Below, piece by piece: positions 7,697 to 16,640 of a stretch of 64,000 nucleotides of DNA. The stretch covers positions 1 through 64,000 of the forward strand of contig DASUKM010000028.1 in NCBI GenBank assembly GCA_036278735.1. Reading direction: 5' to 3'. Below the pieces are notes generated by a model. The model did not search any database, had not been told where the DNA came from, and was given only the letters and a program-made list of their open reading frames with translations. Every line of letters begins with the position of its first letter. Position 1 is the first letter of the stretch. A program made the translations under genes and the position numbers. Source of the DNA: DASUKM01 sp036278735. Its GTDB lineage: Bacteria; Acidobacteriota; Vicinamibacteria; Vicinamibacterales; 2-12-FULL-66-21.

Positions 7697-8740
7697 TCAG
7701 ATCTGGAACGCGAGCCAGTCCGCGACGATCTTCGGGCTGGCGTGGCGATCCAGCGCCGAGAGCGCCCGATCGACCGCCGAAAACGCGCGGAGCGCGCGGT
7801 CGCCGTCGAACGACCGGAGGAGCGCGGCGAGCCGCGGCTTCAGGTCGGCGTTGGCGAGCGCGCGGTCGTCCGCGCGGCACAGCAGAATTCCGACGTCCCG
7901 CAGGAGCGACGAGAGCGCGCGCAGCCGCCGCATCAATTCGTCGCGGTCGGCCCCGGACCGGCCGACGGAGATCAACGCCCTGGCGCTTGCGAGCCGGCGC
8001 CGTGGATCCTGCGTCGAGGCGACTCCCTCGAGCAGCTCCGCCGCCGCGTCGCGCGCGGCCACGAACTCGTCGGTGCCCCCTTCGAGGGCGCGCCCCACAC
8101 TGCCGGCCGATGCCGACGCGGCCGCGTGCGCTTCGGCGGCGCCATACCCGTGGTCGCGCATCAGCAGCGCCGCGATCTCCGCGGGGACGAGCGGGCCGAA
8201 CCGCAGCCGCTGGCAGCGCGACCGGACCGTCGGCAGCAGCATGTCGGGCCGTGCGGTCACGAGCACGAACACCGAGGCCGGCGGCGGCTCCTCCAGCGTC
8301 TTCAGCAGCGCGTTCTGCGCCTCGGGGAGCAACGCGTCCGCCTCGTCGACGATCACGACGCGCCGCCGTCCTTCGAACGGCCGGTACGCCGCGCGCTCGA
8401 TGGCCTCGCGCACCTGATCGACCTTGATCGCCCCCGTATCGCCGGGCGTCACGGACAGCACGTCCGCGTGGACCCCGCGTGCGATGCGCCGGCACGCGCC
8501 GCAGTCGCCGCACGCGTCGAGCGCCTGCGCGCCGTCCGCGTCGATCGCCGCGTCGCCGGCCGCCGTGAACGCGATCGGCTGCTCGCAGTTGAGCGCCTGC
8601 GCGAGCGCCACCGCGGCGGCGTACTTCCCCACCCCCTCCGGCCCCGCAAAGATCACGCTCTGCGGAAGCGACTGCCGGCTGATCGCGCGGGCGAGCAGCG
8701 CCAGAACGGACCGATGCCCGGCAAGGCTGCGGAATGGCAT
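7697..8740 (-). CDS. holB: DNA polymerase III delta-prime subunit HolB
   Basis: 347 aa from the ATG at 8740 (MPFRSLAGHR). It is the clamp-loader subunit that works with DnaX and delta to load the sliding clamp. Seen are a P-loop-like GPEGVGKYAAAVALA, a zinc module (CGDCGACRRI), Walker B-like VVIVDEADALL, the sensor region LLKTLEEPPP and the arginine-finger-like TVRSRCQRLRF. It is followed by ricT, 55 bp downstream. A start 21 codons further upstream is possible but gives an unconserved leader. Confidence 0.93.
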   Translation of the reverse strand: MPFRSLAGHRSVLALLARAISRQSLPQSVIFAGPEGVGKYAAAVALAQALNCEQPIAFTAAGDAAIDADGAQALDACGDCGACRRIARGVHADVLSVTPGDTGAIKVDQVREAIERAAYRPFEGRRRVVIVDEADALLPEAQNALLKTLEEPPPASVFVLVTARPDMLLPTVRSRCQRLRFGPLVPAEIAALLMRDHGYGAAEAHAAASASAGSVGRALEGGTDEFVAARDAAAELLEGVASTQDPRRRLASARALISVGRSGADRDELMRRLRALSSLLRDVGILLCRADDRALANADLKPRLAALLRSFDGDRALRAFSAVDRALSALDRHASPKIVADWLAFQI

Positions 8741-8792
8741 GAAAATACGCCGTGAACGCTGCCGGATCGTATCATGAAGGGCTGGAGGCCCC

Positions 8793-9212
8793 ATGCGGTA
8801 CACGCGTCTTGGACAGGAGTTTCTGCTGCGGCTCGAGACCGGCGACGAGATCGTCGGGACGGTGACCGAGTTCGCCGCCGCGCAAGAGCTTCACGCCGCA
8901 GCGGTCGAAGGGATCGGATCGGTCTACGATGCCGTGCTCGGCTATTTCGACCGTTCAAGCCGGACGTATCTGCGGCATTCGGTGAAAGAGGACACCGAAA
9001 TCGTCTCGCTGCTCGGCAACGTGGCGCTCAAGGACGGCAAGCCGCTTCCGCACCTGCACGTCGTGCTCGGCAGCCGCGAGTTCGCCGCCATCGCCGGACA
9101 CCTGTTCGAAGGACGTGCGGCCGCGACGGTCGAGCTCGTGATCCGCCCGCTCGCGGGGTCGGCCCGCCGGACGAAAGACGAGACGACGGGATTGTTTCTG
9201 CTGGATTTATAG
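8793..9212 (+). CDS. PPC (DUF296) domain protein
   Basis: 139 aa comprising one PPC domain ('plants and prokaryotes conserved'), a small trimeric fold found alone in bacteria and next to AT-hooks in plant DNA-binding proteins. Recognisable segments are LETGDEIVGTVTEFAAAQ at the N-terminus, VEGIGSVYDAVLGYFD, EIVSLLGNVALKDGKP and the His-rich PHLHVVLGS, whose histidines can bind a metal. It is divergent from holB with about 50 bp between start codons. The bacterial function is not established; it may bind nucleic acid or a small ligand. Its stop codon abuts a palindrome that may act as terminator. Confidence 0.85.
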   Translation: MRYTRLGQEFLLRLETGDEIVGTVTEFAAAQELHAAAVEGIGSVYDAVLGYFDRSSRTYLRHSVKEDTEIVSLLGNVALKDGKPLPHLHVVLGSREFAAIAGHLFEGRAAATVELVIRPLAGSARRTKDETTGLFLLDL

Positions 9213-9275
9213 CCGGGTCTAAAGACCCGGCCTACGAGCGGCGCGGCCCGGCCGAAAGACCCGGCCTACAGCCAC
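9212..9275. repeat. GC-rich palindromic element (REP-like family A, copy 1) between convergent genes
   Basis: The 20-mer GCCGGGTCTAAAGACCCGGC is a near-perfect inverted repeat beginning in the stop codon of the PPC gene. A partial second copy follows (GGCCGAAAGACCCGGCCTAC). There is no T-tract, so this is either a bidirectional stem-loop terminator or a REP-type element. The same palindrome with a different 2-bp centre stands at 16641-16660, also right after a stop codon and between convergent genes. Confidence 0.75.
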
Positions 9276-9278
9276 GGC

Positions 9279-11636
9279 CTACCGGCCGCCGCCGGGCTTC
9301 TTCGGCTTCGGCTGATCCGGTTTGCCGCCGCCGTCGTCGTCGCCGATCCCGAACAGGCGTTTCCAGAATCCGCGCTTCTTCTTCGGCTGGTCGGCGTGCT
9401 GACCGTTCGACGGATGCCCGGGCGAGACGACCCCTGTCGTGCTCGCCGGGTCCGCCGGAAGGCCGGCGGCATCGACGGGCGTCGGTTTGCCGACGTCCTT
9501 CCCGAACGCGCCGGCGAACCTGTCCCACAGCGACAGCCCTGGGTGCAGCGGGCACATCGTGGTCGGCTGCGTGCCCTTCACGAAGTACTCCGTGTAGACC
9601 ATCGACCGCGTCTGCACCGTGCCGTCGGGCAGCGCGACCTGGACGTGATCGCATCCGGCATTCGGCAGCTTGCCCGACAGGCGGCAGACGTTCACCGCGA
9701 TCACGTTCGACGGGCGATCGAACCAGTCCGGCTTGCTGCCCTTGGTCGCCGACTTCATGAACGACGCCCAGATGGGCACGGCCAGGTCTGCAGCGTAGCC
9801 GTCCCGGACAATCGTCTGGGGCTGATCGAAGCCGACCCACACGCCGGTCGCGAGGTGCGGCGTGTAGCCGATGAACCACGCGTCGTTGTAGTCGTTGGTC
9901 GTGCCGGTCTTGCCCGCCGCCGGGAGCGTGAAGCCCACCTGCCGGGCGCGGTAGCCGGTGCCGGCGTTCACGACGTCGGCGAGGATGCTCGACATCAGGT
10001 ACGCCGTGCTCTCGCTGATTGCGCGCGTCGACTTCTCCTGCGCTTCGAACAGCACCTTGCCGTCGTTGTCGACGACGCGGCGGATGAACTCCGGCGTGTG
10101 GACGAGCCCCTTGTCGGCGAACGCGCCGTAGGCGGCGGTCAGCGACAGCAGGGTGACGTCTCCCGCCCCGAGCGCGAGCGACGGCACGCTCGGCGGCGTC
10201 CCCACGTTGAGCTTTTGCGCGTACGCCACCGCTTTCGCGATCCCGACCGAGTCGAGCACCTGCACCGCCGCGCGGTTGCTCGACGTCCGCAGCGCCGTCC
10301 GGACCGTCATCGACGTCGCGTCCAGGTTCTCGTCGTCGGGCACCCAGTCGCCCTGATCCGTCAGGATGGGATCGTTCAGGTTCGTGATCAGCGTGGCCGG
10401 CGTGTAGCCCGCCTCGAGCGCGGCGGCGTAGACGAACGGTTTGAAGGCGGAGCCCGCCTGCCGCTTCGCCTGGGTCGCGCGATTGAAGCGGCTGTCGTCG
10501 AAGTCGCGGCCGCCGACGAGCGCCCGGACCTCGCCGGTCGCGGGATCCAGCGACACGAGCGCCCCCTGCAGATACTGCGGCGACGTCCCTTCCTTCGGCG
10601 GCGCGTCCGCGTCGCGGACGGGATGCTTGTAGCCGCGGCGATGCTCGATCTGCTGCAGGCCCCGCTCGACGACTTTCTCGGCCTCCTGCTGCAGCTTGGG
10701 ATCGAGCGTGGTGTAGACCGCGAGGCCGCCCTGATAGACGCGCTGCCACCCGAAGCGGTCCACGAGCTCGCGCCGCACTTGCTCCTTGAAGTAGCGGCCG
10801 AAGGTCTCCTTCAACTCGAGCCCGTTCGTCAGCGTCACGGCCGCGTGCCGCGCCTGCTCGTACACCGGCTTCGCAATCGCACCCGAGGCCACCATCGTCT
10901 GGAGCACGACGTTGCGGCGGGCAATCGCGCGATCCAGGTTCACCGTCGGGGCGTAGCTCGACGGCGACTGGATGAGGCCGGCGAGCAGCGCCGCCTGCGC
11001 AACGGTCAGGTCGCTCGCGGGGACGTCGAAATACCCGCGCGAGGCGGCTTCCACGCCGTACAACCCGTCGCCGAAATAGACCTTGTTCAGGTACAGCTCG
11101 AGGATGTCGTGCTTGCTGTATTGGTGCTCGATGCGCGCGGCGAGGATCACTTCCTTGAGCTTGCGGCGGAACGTCTTGTCGGCGCTGAGGAAGCTCTGCC
11201 GCGCGAGCTGCTGCGTGATGGTGCTGCCCCCTTCGGCGCGGCGGCCGACGTGCAGATCGTGGAGAAACGCGGCGCCGATACGGATGAGGTCGACGCCGCT
11301 GTGCTCGTAGAACCGCTGGTCCTCGACCGAGAGCACCGCCTGGATCATGTTCGGCGAGATCTTCTCGAGCGGCACCTCGATGCGCTGCTCTTTATAGATG
11401 GTGAAGACCGCCTTGTCGTGCTCGTCGAAGATGGTCGTCGCCTGGTCCATGTCGCCCAGGCCGCGAATCGCCGCGCGGCCCGGCATGCCGGACGTCAGGT
11501 CGTAGCCGAACCAGGCCAGGGATCCCAGCGCCGCCAGGCACACGATCGCGGCGACGGCGATCAGGCCGACGAGAACGCGCGGGCGCCCCGCGAGCCGCCC
11601 GCGGACGGCACGAACGAGAGAACGGAAAAATTCCAT
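9279..11636 (-). CDS. Class A penicillin-binding protein (PBP1A-type glycosyltransferase/transpeptidase)
   Basis: 785 aa from the ATG at 11636 (MEFFRSLVRAV); a TTG at 11711 in the same frame is an alternative but has no obvious ribosome-binding site either. A single transmembrane helix (about residues 20-42) anchors the protein. The glycosyltransferase-51 domain follows, with EDQRFYEHSGVD (catalytic Glu) and GGSTITQQLARQ. The transpeptidase domain has the active-site SAFKPF (SxxK), SSNRAAV (SxN) and KTGTT (KTG) motifs. The C-terminal tail is Pro/Lys/Gly-rich (KPDQPKPKKPGGGR). It polymerises and cross-links peptidoglycan in the periplasm. It is monocistronic as far as can be seen, convergent with the PPC gene. 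Confidence 0.95.
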   Translation of the reverse strand: MEFFRSLVRAVRGRLAGRPRVLVGLIAVAAIVCLAALGSLAWFGYDLTSGMPGRAAIRGLGDMDQATTIFDEHDKAVFTIYKEQRIEVPLEKISPNMIQAVLSVEDQRFYEHSGVDLIRIGAAFLHDLHVGRRAEGGSTITQQLARQSFLSADKTFRRKLKEVILAARIEHQYSKHDILELYLNKVYFGDGLYGVEAASRGYFDVPASDLTVAQAALLAGLIQSPSSYAPTVNLDRAIARRNVVLQTMVASGAIAKPVYEQARHAAVTLTNGLELKETFGRYFKEQVRRELVDRFGWQRVYQGGLAVYTTLDPKLQQEAEKVVERGLQQIEHRRGYKHPVRDADAPPKEGTSPQYLQGALVSLDPATGEVRALVGGRDFDDSRFNRATQAKRQAGSAFKPFVYAAALEAGYTPATLITNLNDPILTDQGDWVPDDENLDATSMTVRTALRTSSNRAAVQVLDSVGIAKAVAYAQKLNVGTPPSVPSLALGAGDVTLLSLTAAYGAFADKGLVHTPEFIRRVVDNDGKVLFEAQEKSTRAISESTAYLMSSILADVVNAGTGYRARQVGFTLPAAGKTGTTNDYNDAWFIGYTPHLATGVWVGFDQPQTIVRDGYAADLAVPIWASFMKSATKGSKPDWFDRPSNVIAVNVCRLSGKLPNAGCDHVQVALPDGTVQTRSMVYTEYFVKGTQPTTMCPLHPGLSLWDRFAGAFGKDVGKPTPVDAAGLPADPASTTGVVSPGHPSNGQHADQPKKKRGFWKRLFGIGDDDGGGKPDQPKPKKPGGGR

Positions 11637-11733
11637 CGGGACCAAGTAGGACGCAAGACTCGCGCCCGCCGATTCAACACTCGAGCTGGCTTGACGTTCC
11701 TGGTCGTTCAATTATGACGGCGCGTCAGGTTCT

Positions 11734-11810
11734 TGTCAGCCCGTAAAGGCTACCCCACAGGCGAGCGTGGGTCAGATCCGCAACGCCGGGGTCAGATCTT
11801 GTTCTTTGCA
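11734..11810. repeat. REP-like element (family B, degenerate copy) plus GGGGTCAGATC remnant
   Basis: TGTCAGCCCGTAAAGGCTAC followed by CCCACAG is a decayed version of the palindrome seen intact at 50045. It is followed by GTGGGTCAGATCC and GGGGTCAGATCTTGTTC, a repeated phrase of the kind that accompanies REP-associated or IS200-type elements. No transposase reading frame is present. The element lies between the start of the penicillin-binding protein and the end of the ABC permease. Confidence 0.55.
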
Positions 11811-11869
11811 CGAATGTCCTCGGGAGAGGACGCCCGGGGCATCGACTGCGGGGCTTCTGCGCTGACGCA

Positions 11870-14512
11870 TCATTCCCCGCGCAGCGCCTGAACCGGATTG
11901 ATGGAGGCGGCCCGGCGCGCGGGAACGAAGCTGGCCAGGAGCGCCGACACGCAGAGGACGGCGGCGACCGCGGCGAGCGTGGGGATGTCGCGCGAGGTGA
12001 CGCCGAACAACAAATCACCGAGCAGCGAGCCGGCCCCGACGGCGCAGGCGACGCCAACCACGACGCCGATGAGCGTCAGCGCACCGGCCTCCCGCAGGAC
12101 GAGCCGGTAGACGGAGCCGCGCTGCGCCCCGAGCGCCATGCGCACGCCGATTTCGCGCGTGCGCTGGCCGGCCGAATAGGCCACGACCCCGTACAGCCCC
12201 ACCACGCTCAGCACCCAGGCGAGCACGGCGAAGCCGCCAACCAGCCACGCCGCCGAACGGCGAAGGTAGACCGCGGGCGACTGATCGATCGCAGTATCCA
12301 TGCTCCTGGCCGCGAACGTCGACAGATCGGGGTCGAGCCGGCGGACCGTTTCGACCAGAGTTGGCAGGATGGCGTCCGCCTGTGCGGCCCGGACGAACAG
12401 CGTGAAACCGTTCGTCGGGTCCTGCGGAAACGCCGTATAGACGGCCGGCGGCGTCGCGCTGTCGAGCGCCGACTCCTTGACGTCAGCGACGATGCCGATG
12501 ATCTCGAGCGGCGGCTGCGTCGCGTTCGACGCGTACAAGAGGTGCTGGCCGAGCGCGGGCTCGTTCGCGAAATACGTTCGGACGAAGGCTTCGTTGACGA
12601 CGACGACCGGTGGATGCGATGGGTCGTCGGCGTGGCTGAAGTCGCGTCCGGCGACGAAGCGGGCACCGAGCGCCTCGAAATACCCGGCGCTCACTTCCCG
12701 GTAATCGACCTCGTTGTGCTCGCCGTGGTACGGGCGTCCCGCGACGCGGATCCAGACCGTGTTGCCCCCCTCGAGCGGCGGGCGGCTCGTGAGCCCAGCC
12801 GTGGTGACGCCGGGCAGCGTCTCGACGCCGTCCAGGATGGATCGCGCGATCCGCACCGTCTGCTCGTCGGTCTTGTACTTCGTACGAGGAACCGAGATGC
12901 CGAGCGAGACCAGATGGTCCGGCTGAAGGCCCGGGTCCACCTGGAGCACGCGATAGAGGCTCTTCGTCAGCAGCGCGCCCCCCACCAGCAGCACCATCGC
13001 CATCGCCAGTTCCGCGATCACCAGCTTCGTGCCGAGCCGCCGCCACGTGGTTCCCACCGCGCCCCGATCGCCGTGGGTCAAGGCCTCGCGACCGTTGGCC
13101 CATGCCAGGTGCACCATCGGCGTGAGGGCGAACAGGACGGCCGCGATCGCGACGACGGCCAGCGCGAACCCGGCCACGCGCGCGTTGAACCCGAGGCCGC
13201 GCAGGAACGTCATGCGGGCCATCATGTCCGCCGGAATCAGCTTTACGAGCAATTGAATCGCGACCCGCGCGCCCGCCAACCCGATCGCGGCCGCAATGGC
13301 CACGAGCACGACCCCCTCGGTGACGAACTGCCAGACAACGCGCCAGGTGGAGGCGCCGAGCGCGCTCCGGACGGCCATCTCGCGTTTGCGGCTCTCGGAA
13401 CGGACGAGCAGAAGGCTGGCGACGTTCACCGTGGCGATCAGCAGCAGCAGACCGGCGCCGCCGAGCAGGACGAGCAGAATCGGCCTGACGTCTCCGACGA
13501 TCACGTCGGTGAGCGGAACGATCGCCGCCCCCTGGCCGCGATTCGAATCCGGGTACTGCCGTTCGAGCCGTGCCGCAATCGCCGACATGTCCGCGGCGGC
13601 CGCCTGCACGGACACGCCATCTTTCAAGCGCGCGACGCCATAGATGCCGTGGCAACTGCGCCGGAGATCGCACGGACTCGACGGGCGGAACGGGACCCAG
13701 TAATCCGCCGATCCGACGGGGGCGAATTGAGCGTCGGCGGGCAGCACGCCGACGATCACCGCGGGCGCGCCGCTCAGCGTCACGGTCTGGCCGATGGCGT
13801 CTGCGCGTCCGCCGTAGCGGCTCCGCCAGATCGCATCGCTGAGGATCACGATGGCGGGGGCGCCGGGGCCGTCCTCACCCGGACGGAAGTCGCGGCCGAG
13901 CGCCGGCACGATGCCCAGCGTGCGGAAGAAGTCGTCGCTGACGCGCGCCCCGGCTCCAAGCCGCGCCCCCTCGGGGGTCGCCAACGCGAGGGAAGCCCGT
14001 TGGTACGCGGCCAGAGACGAGAACACCGTATTGAGCCGCTTCCAATCGAGGTAGTCCGGATACGACAGGTTCGACCGCGGATAGGCCGCGACGCGTTCGA
14101 AGACGCCGACGAGCCGCGCCGGCCGCTGATACGGCAGCGGACGGATCAGCGCGGCGTCGACGAAGGCAAAGATCGCCACGCTGGCGCACAATCCGAGCGC
14201 GAGGGTGATGACGGCGGTGGAGGTGAACACGGGCGACTTGCGCAGCTGGCGCAGCGCGAAGCGGACGTCGTGCACGACCGTGTCGATCGGGTTGAGTCCG
14301 CGCATGTCGCGACACTCCTCTTTGCGCTGCTGCAGGCCTGCGGCCTCGCGCCACGCCGCGCGACGCGCGGCCTCCGGCGTCAGGCCGGCGGCGACGCGCG
14401 CCTCGATCTCGCGCTCGACGTGATACCGCAGCTCCTCGTCGAGTTCCCTGTCGACGCGCCCGCGCAGCAGCAGCGATCGCAGGCGGAGCCGAAGCATGGT
14501 GGCGAGCCGCAT
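11870..14512 (-). CDS. ABC transporter permease, FtsX/MacB type (acidobacterial duplicated orphan permease)
   Basis: 880 aa. An N-terminal helical prefix (RELDEELRYHVEREIEARV, with LTPEAARRAAW) is followed by two copies of the MacB_PCD plus FtsX arrangement, each with an extracytoplasmic domain and transmembrane segments (for example ITLALGLCASVAIFAFVDA near residue 105, and LVGGFAVLAWVLSVVGLYGV near 780). The protein ends in PARRAASINPVQALRGE, the family's typical tail. No ATPase gene is adjacent, hence 'orphan permease'. Family members are thought to work in efflux or lipoprotein-related transport, but the substrate is unknown. It lies 10 bp downstream of its PadR regulator and is co-transcribed with it. 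Confidence 0.92.
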   Translation of the reverse strand: MRLATMLRLRLRSLLLRGRVDRELDEELRYHVEREIEARVAAGLTPEAARRAAWREAAGLQQRKEECRDMRGLNPIDTVVHDVRFALRQLRKSPVFTSTAVITLALGLCASVAIFAFVDAALIRPLPYQRPARLVGVFERVAAYPRSNLSYPDYLDWKRLNTVFSSLAAYQRASLALATPEGARLGAGARVSDDFFRTLGIVPALGRDFRPGEDGPGAPAIVILSDAIWRSRYGGRADAIGQTVTLSGAPAVIVGVLPADAQFAPVGSADYWVPFRPSSPCDLRRSCHGIYGVARLKDGVSVQAAAADMSAIAARLERQYPDSNRGQGAAIVPLTDVIVGDVRPILLVLLGGAGLLLLIATVNVASLLLVRSESRKREMAVRSALGASTWRVVWQFVTEGVVLVAIAAAIGLAGARVAIQLLVKLIPADMMARMTFLRGLGFNARVAGFALAVVAIAAVLFALTPMVHLAWANGREALTHGDRGAVGTTWRRLGTKLVIAELAMAMVLLVGGALLTKSLYRVLQVDPGLQPDHLVSLGISVPRTKYKTDEQTVRIARSILDGVETLPGVTTAGLTSRPPLEGGNTVWIRVAGRPYHGEHNEVDYREVSAGYFEALGARFVAGRDFSHADDPSHPPVVVVNEAFVRTYFANEPALGQHLLYASNATQPPLEIIGIVADVKESALDSATPPAVYTAFPQDPTNGFTLFVRAAQADAILPTLVETVRRLDPDLSTFAARSMDTAIDQSPAVYLRRSAAWLVGGFAVLAWVLSVVGLYGVVAYSAGQRTREIGVRMALGAQRGSVYRLVLREAGALTLIGVVVGVACAVGAGSLLGDLLFGVTSRDIPTLAAVAAVLCVSALLASFVPARRAASINPVQALRGE

Positions 14513-14522
14513 GGGATCTCCG

Positions 14523-14855
14523 CTACGAGACGGTCCGGACGATCGCCGAAATCGCGCCGGCCAGCCGCTCCCACTGCGCCGCCTCGCGCCCGAGCGCCGT
14601 GCGCCCCGCCTTCGTCAGCGTGTAGTACTTCGCGCGGCGATTGTTTTCGCTGACGGCCCACTCGGACCGGATCCAGCCGTGCTGCTCGAGTTTGTGGAGG
14701 GACGGATAGAGCGCGCTCTGTCCGACCTGCAAAATGTCGCCGGACATCTGCCGGATGCGCTGCGCGATCGCCCACCCATGCATCGGTTCGAGCGCGATGA
14801 TTTTCAGGATGAGCAGGTCCAGCGTGCCCTGCACGAGGTCGGTCGGCTTGCTCAC
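14523..14855 (-). CDS. PadR-family transcriptional regulator (paired with permease)
   Basis: 110 aa from the GTG at 14855 (MSKPTDLVQGTLDLLIL), which has AGGAG upstream; a GTG 9 codons further upstream would place the operator inside the coding region and is rejected. The winged helix is seen in PMHGWAIAQRI, GQSALYPSLHKLEQHGW and NRRAKYYTLTKAGR. Proteins of this type repress a downstream membrane transporter and themselves until a ligand binds. The permease follows after 10 bp. Confidence 0.93.
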   Translation of the reverse strand: MSKPTDLVQGTLDLLILKIIALEPMHGWAIAQRIRQMSGDILQVGQSALYPSLHKLEQHGWIRSEWAVSENNRRAKYYTLTKAGRTALGREAAQWERLAGAISAIVRTVS

Positions 14856-14866
14856 GCGGCGGCTCC

Positions 14867-14881
14867 TGTCAGTAACTGACA
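14867..14881. promoter_or_regulatory. Palindromic PadR operator candidate
   Basis: TGTCAGTAACTGACA is a 15-bp inverted repeat with 7-bp perfect arms (TGTCAGT/ACTGACA). It lies directly upstream of the AGGAG of the PadR gene. Its position and symmetry fit autorepression by the dimeric PadR protein. Binding is inferred. Confidence 0.65.
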
Positions 14882-14994
14882 CTATCCTAGATCGGACGGC
14901 CGGCGCTGTGTCAAATGGGCGTCGCGGAGGGGATTACATGGCACGTCACGACGGCAAGACGGGGCGCACGCCACGCAGCTACGACGTCAAAGGG

Positions 14995-15035
14995 AACGCA
15001 GGAGATCAGGAGACCAGGAGGACCAGCGCCGTCGC
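14995..15035. repeat. Short degenerate tandem repeat (AGGAGAYCAGGAGACC-like)
   Basis: About 40 bp reading as decayed copies of CAGGAGA(T/C)CAGGAG(A/G)CC between the PadR gene and the end of the MBL-fold gene. Too short to assign to a family; it is one of several different short tandem repeats in the gaps of this window. Confidence 0.4.
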
Positions 15036-15048
15036 GGCGGGCCGGGGC

Positions 15049-15990
15049 TCAGACGTCCAGCAGATCGCGCCCGACGACGATGCGCCCCCGGAAGTGGGTG
15101 CGCGCCGCCGCGAGCCACTGTTCATCGGTCACCATCGGGGTCTCCGAAGGAACGAAGTGCGAGAGCACCAGCGTCCGGACCCCCGCTTCCGCGGCGATCC
15201 GGCCGGCGTCTTCGGCGCTGGTGTGGCTCGCCATGATATGGCGCCGCAGCGCCGAGCCGGGCGTTCCCGGCGCGTCCGGCACGTACAGCGCCTCGTGCAC
15301 CAGGACGTCGGCGCCCTTCGCGAGCGCGACGAGCGCCGGCGACGGGCGCGTGTCCCCCGAGAAGACGATCGACCGATCCGGACAGTCGAAGCGGTACGCG
15401 AAGGCGAGCGGCACGAGCGGGTGCTGCACGATCGCGCAGGTGACCTTCACGCGGTCGTCGCGCATGACGAGGCCGGCGCGCGTGATCTCGTGCGGGTGCA
15501 CCAGCGGCGGCAGCGGCGGCCGCCCTTCGTCCTTCTCGCGCACCTCCAGGTCCGGCGCGCTCATCTCGAAGAACAGCTTGGTGATCCGCTCGAGCGGCGG
15601 CGGGCCCCACGTGTCGACGCGCGTGGTCAACGCGTCTCCCCACGCGAGCAGGAGCAGGTTGCCGTAATCGGCGTTGTGGTCCGAATGATGATGGGTGATG
15701 AACACCTCGCGGATCGACGTCAGCGGGATGCCGGCGAGCACGAGCTGACGCGCGACGCCGTTGCCGCAGTCGATCACGTACGTGCGATCGCCAATCACGA
15801 GGGCCTGCGCCGGCGCCGAGCGCGTCTTCTTCGGCGTCGGACCGCCCGCGGTGCCGAGCAGGATCAGCCGGGATCGCGACGGCCCGGGCGCCGCGTGCAC
15901 CGAGGTGGCGCGCACCGCGGCCGCGGCGGCGAGCAAACCAAGAAACCCGCGGCGATCGATCCCCGCGGCGCGCGGCAGACGAGTGGACAT
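15049..15990 (-). CDS. Tat-exported MBL-fold metallohydrolase (RNase Z/arylsulfatase-like)
   Basis: 313 aa starting with a twin-arginine signal, GIDRRGFLGLLAAAAAVRA, cut about residue 34. The metallo-beta-lactamase core has FITHHHSDHNADYG (HxHxDH metal site), IVQHPLVPLAFAYRF, VFSGDTRPS (metal Asp), and a late LVLSHFVPSE histidine. The architecture resembles RNase Z-like hydrolases acting outside the cytoplasm, so the substrate is probably a small ester or phosphodiester rather than tRNA. The gene is solitary and divergent from the DUF6496 gene. Confidence 0.88.
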   Translation of the reverse strand: MSTRLPRAAGIDRRGFLGLLAAAAAVRATSVHAAPGPSRSRLILLGTAGGPTPKKTRSAPAQALVIGDRTYVIDCGNGVARQLVLAGIPLTSIREVFITHHHSDHNADYGNLLLLAWGDALTTRVDTWGPPPLERITKLFFEMSAPDLEVREKDEGRPPLPPLVHPHEITRAGLVMRDDRVKVTCAIVQHPLVPLAFAYRFDCPDRSIVFSGDTRPSPALVALAKGADVLVHEALYVPDAPGTPGSALRRHIMASHTSAEDAGRIAAEAGVRTLVLSHFVPSETPMVTDEQWLAAARTHFRGRIVVGRDLLDV

Positions 15991-16025
15991 GTTCCGAACT
16001 CCGTTTCCGGCGGATCTTACCCGGA

Positions 16026-16068
16026 CTTGGGCTTTGGGCTTTGGGCTTTAGGCTTTTTAGGCTTTAGG
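16026..16068. repeat. GGGCTTT heptamer tandem repeat
   Basis: Five to six copies of a 7-bp unit (GGGCTTT, drifting to AGGCTTT) in the gap between the divergently transcribed MBL-fold and DUF6496 genes. The unit length is like that of the arrays at 57562 and 63630, but the sequence is different. Confidence 0.8.
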
Positions 16069-16128
16069 AATGATTCCTGCACGGCTCTTGCTGGTTCGCG
16101 GATTTGCGAACGGAAGGAGTCTGAGCTC

Positions 16129-16632
16129 ATGCCGGAAAAGACCACGCTGAAGCGGGCGCGGCGGGACAAACGCGAAGGCAAGGCGCCGACGACGCAGGCC
16201 GGCGAGTTCGTGCGCGAGGAGATGGAGCACATCCGGCGCGGGAAGCACGGGGCGCGATCGACGAAGCAGGCGATCGCGATCGGGTTGTCGAAGGCGCGGC
16301 GCTCGGGCGTCAAGCTGCCGCCGCCGGCCGGCGCCACGCGCAAGACGAAGCAGAGTGCGGCGTCGGCCACACGGGCCGCGCGGCACGGACACGCCCATCC
16401 GTCGCCGAAGCGGTCGCGCGCGGTGTCCGCCGCGCTGAAGCGCGAAGGTCGCAGCGCCGCGTCGCCGAAGGCGCTCGCGCGCCAGGCCCACAACGCCGCG
16501 CGCCGCCGCTCGCATGCGGCCCGCAGCCGCTCGGCCCGGCAGGCCGCCCGAACGAAGGGGCCGCAGGAGCGCAAGGCGGCCGCCCGCCGCGCCGCCCGCA
16601 CCCGTCAACGGCGTCGGCGCGCGCACGCGTAG
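16129..16632 (+). CDS. DUF6496 domain protein with Lys/Arg/Ala-rich histone-like tail
   Basis: 167 aa from ATG 16129, with GGAAGGAG about 9 bp upstream. The N-terminal 60 residues (TTQAGEFVREEMEHIRRGKH, then STKQAIAIGLSKARRSGVKL) match the DUF6496 pattern. The remaining 100 residues are almost only Lys, Arg, Ala and Ser (RQAHNAARRRSHAARSRSAR), like bacterial histone-H1-like nucleoid proteins. A role in DNA or RNA compaction is plausible but inferred. A perfect 20-bp palindrome follows the stop codon. Confidence 0.8.
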   Translation: MPEKTTLKRARRDKREGKAPTTQAGEFVREEMEHIRRGKHGARSTKQAIAIGLSKARRSGVKLPPPAGATRKTKQSAASATRAARHGHAHPSPKRSRAVSAALKREGRSAASPKALARQAHNAARRRSHAARSRSARQAARTKGPQERKAAARRAARTRQRRRRAHA

Positions 16633-16640
16633 CCGCGCAG

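Noticed and set aside
11761..11810. Insertion sequence remnant with transposase
   Set aside because: Only the GGGGTCAGATC phrase is present; no transposase reading frame or terminal inverted repeats could be found.
14855..14882. Upstream GTG start of the first PadR gene
   Set aside because: It would place the TGTCAGTAACTGACA palindrome inside the coding sequence; the downstream GTG has an AGGAG and the usual family start.
14934..15048. Small gene starting at the ATG near 14938
   Set aside because: The sequence decays into AGGAGACCAGG repeats and runs into the convergent MBL gene; no conserved product.
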